From: Prescottella agglutinans
GTDB lineage: Bacteria; Actinomycetota; Actinomycetes; Mycobacteriales; Mycobacteriaceae
NCBI RefSeq assembly: GCF_004011865.1
Contig: NZ_RKLP01000011.1
Coordinates: 1-64,000 of the forward strand
Direction: 5' to 3'
DNA length: 64,000 nucleotides
Under the pieces are notes generated by a model, which made no database searches, was not told the DNA's origin, and saw only the letters and a program-made list of their open reading frames with translations. Positions 61,162 to 64,000 of this stretch are shown piece after piece. Within the stretch, counting starts at the first letter, position 1; the number at the start of each line of letters is the position of its first letter. The translations under genes were made by a program, and so were the position numbers.

Positions 61162-61791
61162 TCAGGGATGCAGCGTCGTGATGGCGAGCACCGCACAGGG
61201 ATCGGTCATCTCGAACGCGTCGGCGCACCCGGGCGGGAGCAGCACCGCATCCTCCGTCACCGGATCGACGAGGACGAGCAGCGCAGCGGGGTCGGCGACC
61301 GCGGGCGGTTCACCGATCCGCACCGTCGCCGTCGCCCGGCCGCGCCGCACCATCACGTTCAGCGCCCGGGTGGGCGTCTCCACGCGGCACCGCGGTGCCC
61401 ACTCGCCCGGAAACTCGATGGTCTGCAGTGGCGCGACCACATGACGCACCACGCCGGGCGCCTCCGACCCGAACGGTGGCCCACTCAGCTCGATCGGTAC
61501 CGCACCGATCGGTACGAAGAATCGGTCGTATCCGTCGATCACCGAGAATGTCGACGACGTCGGCTCGTCGGCGATGCTCACCCGCCACAGGTCGGTCTCG
61601 GCAATCACCTGCGTGGTGCCCTGACCGTTGCGCCAGCGCACCGACTCCCGGTCGTCGCGGGTGGTCCGGCGTGCCCTCGAGCCGGGCGAGTACGGGTCGT
61701 CCACAGTGCCTCCGTTGCGATTCGTGTCGACGGGGTTCCGGTCGGCCGTCCCGCTGTACGCCGGACGTCGGGCACCCGCCTTCTCGTTCAC
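61162..61791 (-). CDS. HutD/Ves family cupin protein
   Basis: 209 residues. The HutD signature VRWRNGQGTTQVIAE is at about 50-65, followed by SIADEPTSSTFSVIDGYDR and two cupin halves. HutD/Ves proteins are thought to moderate histidine use (hut) or cold response. About 45 extra N-terminal residues precede the fold; the start is a GTG at 61791 but an internal start is possible. A HutC-like palindrome lies 2 bp upstream. No other hut gene is in the window. Confidence 0.8.
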   Translation of the reverse strand: MNEKAGARRPAYSGTADRNPVDTNRNGGTVDDPYSPGSRARRTTRDDRESVRWRNGQGTTQVIAETDLWRVSIADEPTSSTFSVIDGYDRFFVPIGAVPIELSGPPFGSEAPGVVRHVVAPLQTIEFPGEWAPRCRVETPTRALNVMVRRGRATATVRIGEPPAVADPAALLVLVDPVTEDAVLLPPGCADAFEMTDPCAVLAITTLHP

Positions 61792-61793
61792 AC

Positions 61794-61805
61794 TTGTATA
61801 TACAA
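61794..61805. promoter_or_regulatory. candidate GntR/HutC operator
   Basis: Perfect 12-bp palindrome TTGTATATACAA, just upstream of the HutD-like start. HutC-subfamily repressors bind TGTA-N2-TACA, which this matches exactly. Confidence 0.5.
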
Positions 61806-61876
61806 CCCGCTCCGGTCAACCGGCTGCCCGCAGTGCCCGCAGAACGAGTGCTCCATCGACACTCGTCTCGGTCGAA

Positions 61877-63478
61877 TCATGCGGAGAATTGCTCCCGTAG
61901 ATCCCTCTTCTTGAACTTGCCGGTGGCTGTTCTCGGAATGGTGGAGACGAATTCGAACCGCTCGGGCAGTTGCCACCGCGCGAATTCGCCCGACAGGTGC
62001 TCACGCAACTGCTCCGGGTCCGCGGTCATGCCGTCCCGGAGTACGAGCACCGCCAACGGACGCTCGCCCCACCGCGCGTCGGGGACGGCGATCACCGCGG
62101 CCTCCGCCACCGCCGGGTGGGCCATGAGGTGGTTTTCGAGATCGACCGAGGAGATCCACTCGCCGCCGGACTTGACCAGGTCCTTGGAGCGGTCACAGAT
62201 CCGGATACAGCCGCGGTGGTCGATGCGGACGATGTCCCCGGTGCGGAACCAGCCGTCGGTCGTGAAACTGTCTGCGCCCGAGCCGTTGTGGTAGGCAGCC
62301 GCGACCCAGGGACCCCGCACCTCCAGCTCACCCATCGCCACGTCGTCCCATTCGATGAATGCGTCATCCTCGTTCCGGGCGCGAATGTCGAAGAACGGCA
62401 ACGCGACACCCTGCCTGGCACGGAATTCGTACTGCTCATCGGCCGCACATTCCCGCAGATCCTCGGGGAGGCGGCTGACGGTGCCCACCGGCGCGGTCTC
62501 GGTCATTCCCCACGCCTGGACAACCGTCAGACCGTGGCGGTCGTACCCCTCGAGCAGGCTGCTCGGCGCCGCCGCTCCACCGACGATCAACCGGTCCAGA
62601 TGGCCCAAGTCCCAACGATGCGGCTGCGCGTCGAGCGCATCGAGCATCGCCATCCACACCGTCGGCACCCCCGCAGTCATGGTGACCCGTTCGGCCTCGA
62701 TCAGGTCGAGCACACTGACCGGATCCAGTTTCGGACCCGGTAGGACGAGACGCGCGCCGAGCAGTGCGGCGGCAATCGGCAGACCCCACGCGTTGACGTG
62801 GAACATCGGCACTACCGGCAGCAGTGTGTCCTGCACCGAAACGCCCAAGGCATCGGGCAGCGCCGCGGTCAGCGAATGGAGCACCAGCGCCCGATGCGAG
62901 TACACGACGCCCTTCGGTCGACCGGTAGTGCCGGACGTGTAACACATTGCGCCGGCGCGTCGTTCGTCGAGGACAGGCCACTCCATCGGTTCGGACGCAC
63001 TGATCAGAGTCTCGTAGTCGAGCATTCCTTCCGGTGTCGGTTCGTCGTGGGCGACGACGACGACGTGCTCGAACCGGTGCGTGAGCCTGAAGCCGTCGAA
63101 CACCTCCAGCAGCGATTCGTCGACCACGATCACCCGATCCCGGGCGTCCCCCACGATGAATGCCAGTTCGTCGGGGTGCAGGCGTGGGTTGAGTGTGTGA
63201 ACGACCGCGCCCATCGCCGGGACCGCGAAGTACATCTCGAGGTGCTCGGCCTGATTCCACAACAGCGTCGCCACCCGGTCACCGTCTCCGACGCCGAGGT
63301 CGGCCAGCGCGGTGGCGAGCTGACGCGCCCGCCCGGCGCACGCCCCGAGAGTGGTCCGGGCGATGCTGCCGTCGGGGCGACGCGAGACGACGTCCTTTCC
63401 GCTGTGGAACCGCTCGGCGCGCTCGACCACGGCGGTCAGCGACAGCGGGTAGTCGTCCATGGTCAAGCCGTTGATCAC
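61877..63478 (-). CDS. acyl-CoA synthetase (fatty-acid/acyl AMP-ligase class)
   Basis: 533 residues, ANL superfamily: MCYTSGTTGRPKGVVYSHRA (AMP-binding P-loop), QAWGMTETAPVG, GWFRTGDIVRID and the C-terminal catalytic Lys in PRTATGKFKKRDLR. It activates a carboxylic acid to the acyl-CoA through an acyl-AMP. The GTG at 63478 is chosen because AGGAG lies 7 nt upstream; the frame is open to 63571 without similarity. It follows the BKACE gene on the same strand but with a strong hairpin between, so it probably has its own promoter. The HutD-like gene lies 85 bp downstream on the same strand. Confidence 0.92.
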   Translation of the reverse strand: MINGLTMDDYPLSLTAVVERAERFHSGKDVVSRRPDGSIARTTLGACAGRARQLATALADLGVGDGDRVATLLWNQAEHLEMYFAVPAMGAVVHTLNPRLHPDELAFIVGDARDRVIVVDESLLEVFDGFRLTHRFEHVVVVAHDEPTPEGMLDYETLISASEPMEWPVLDERRAGAMCYTSGTTGRPKGVVYSHRALVLHSLTAALPDALGVSVQDTLLPVVPMFHVNAWGLPIAAALLGARLVLPGPKLDPVSVLDLIEAERVTMTAGVPTVWMAMLDALDAQPHRWDLGHLDRLIVGGAAAPSSLLEGYDRHGLTVVQAWGMTETAPVGTVSRLPEDLRECAADEQYEFRARQGVALPFFDIRARNEDDAFIEWDDVAMGELEVRGPWVAAAYHNGSGADSFTTDGWFRTGDIVRIDHRGCIRICDRSKDLVKSGGEWISSVDLENHLMAHPAVAEAAVIAVPDARWGERPLAVLVLRDGMTADPEQLREHLSGEFARWQLPERFEFVSTIPRTATGKFKKRDLREQFSA

Positions 63479-63539
63479 GTGAACACTCCTGGATAGGGGG
63501 ATGGGCAGAACTGGGCGGAGGGTGGAAGTCGTCCGGGGG

Positions 63540-63572
63540 AGTGGGGTGCGGAACCCGGTTCCGCACCCCACT
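63540..63572 (-). terminator. terminator after the BKACE gene
   Basis: Perfect 15-bp inverted repeat (arms 63540-63554 and 63558-63572, loop CCG), 19 bp past the BKACE stop on the minus strand. Confidence 0.8.
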
Positions 63573-63591
63573 GCACAAACGGCCCGGATTC

Positions 63592-64000
63592 CTAGGCGTG
63601 GTGGGTGAACCCGACCTGACCGGGACGACGGTTCGGGGCGTAGCCGAGCTTGGCGAGGGTCTCGTCGGCGTCGGCGTACGTGGTGCCGATCTTGTAGATG
63701 TCGCGGGCGTCCTTGCCGGTGGCGACTTCGCGGCCGAGTTCACCGGCGATGCGGACCAACTGCTGGATCTGCTGGACCGAGGTCATCCTCTCGCCCTTGC
63801 GGCCCCAGATGGTGTCCTCGTTGCCGCAGCGGGTGTGCAGGCCCATCGCGATCGCCATCGTGTTGACGGGCAGCACGCTGCGCATGAGGGATTCGAGGGT
63901 CAGGGCCGCGCCGTCCGGGACGCGCTGGACGAAGTTCATGATGTTGTACGGGTTCGGCCCCTCCATGCCGCCGCCGATGCCGGTCCAGGTCACATTCAGC
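63592..64000 (-). CDS. BKACE family (beta-keto acid cleavage, DUF849) enzyme, C-terminal part
   Basis: The last 136 or so residues are in the window; the start lies beyond the right edge. The C-terminal BKACE blocks are clear: VTWTGIGGGMEGPNPYNIMN, AIAMGLHTRCGNEDTIWGRKG and RIAGELGREVA. Family enzymes cleave a beta-keto acid with acetyl-CoA, giving acetoacetate and an acyl-CoA, using zinc. The exact substrate (for example 3-keto-5-aminohexanoate or a carnitine derivative) cannot be told from the end of the protein. Confidence 0.85.
   Translation of the reverse strand, partial: LNVTWTGIGGGMEGPNPYNIMNFVQRVPDGAALTLESLMRSVLPVNTMAIAMGLHTRCGNEDTIWGRKGERMTSVQQIQQLVRIAGELGREVATGKDARDIYKIGTTYADADETLAKLGYAPNRRPGQVGFTHHA

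Noticed and set aside
1-64000. tRNA, rRNA, CRISPR array, prophage or intact insertion sequence
   Set aside because: None seen on reading through the gaps; short inverted repeats found are terminators or operators, without transposase genes.

Overview
The window comes from a high-GC actinobacterium of the Mycobacteriales, most likely Rhodococcus or a near relative. The main reason is a block (about 2.8 to 19.3 kb) in the gene order of Mycobacterium tuberculosis Rv0046c-Rv0058: ino1, a PadR regulator, a DUF5318 protein, ponA1, a GT87 membrane glycosyltransferase, rpsF, ssb, rpsR, rplI and dnaB. GTG starts, leaderless promoters, F420-type enzymes and a glucosylglycerate hydrolase fit this group. 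The genus is an inference. I saw no rRNA, tRNA, CRISPR array or intact insertion sequence.

Left edge (1-2.7 kb): the start of an Old Yellow Enzyme-type gene divergent from an IclR regulator, a possible recombinase relic, and a MetA-family homoserine acyltransferase whose residue 111 predicts acetyl-CoA use. Replication and translation block (2.8-7.7 kb): dnaB, with an intein inside its Walker A motif, then rplI, rpsR, ssb and rpsF. Envelope block (7.8-19.3 kb): two convergent GT87 mannosyltransferase-like genes, a class A PBP (ponA1 type), a DUF5318 gene, two tandemly duplicated pairs of DUF1707 membrane proteins, and padR-ino1, which feeds inositol lipid synthesis.

Middle (19.4-40.7 kb): an ABC-F ribosome-protection ATPase with a possible leader peptide; an M23 endopeptidase; a TetR-controlled operon of acyl-CoA dehydrogenase, APH-type kinase and SDR (the two halves of eukaryotic ACAD11 plus a reductase); a methyltransferase; two tandem secreted proteins of unknown function that share a gene-conversion tract; a second ponA1-like PBP; a GntR(YtrA)-ABC exporter operon behind a 38-bp operator-like palindrome; three small membrane proteins including GtrA; a 14-TM MFS exporter; and a third ponA1-like PBP.

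Right part (40.9-64 kb): a trehalose-type ABC importer (LpqY-SugABC-like) ending at a 23-bp inverted repeat; two F420-type oxidoreductases; a polar amino-acid ABC importer whose binding protein and permease are fused; a Tat-exported PhoX-type phosphatase; an SDR; a lipoprotein, ECF sigma and anti-sigma cluster; an alpha/beta hydrolase; GH25 lysozyme; glucosylglycerate hydrolase; a PHP-domain protein; twin 117-residue exported proteins sharing an 18-residue motif; an SDR; a HutD protein beside a HutC-type palindrome; an acyl-CoA synthetase; and the C-terminal part of a BKACE enzyme running off the edge.

The main themes are cell-wall synthesis and remodelling (three PBPs, M23, GH25, GT87, ino1, GtrA), compatible-solute and sugar handling (glucosylglycerate, trehalose) and acyl-CoA catabolism. 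At least eight starts look leaderless, with a TANNNT element 6-8 nt upstream.
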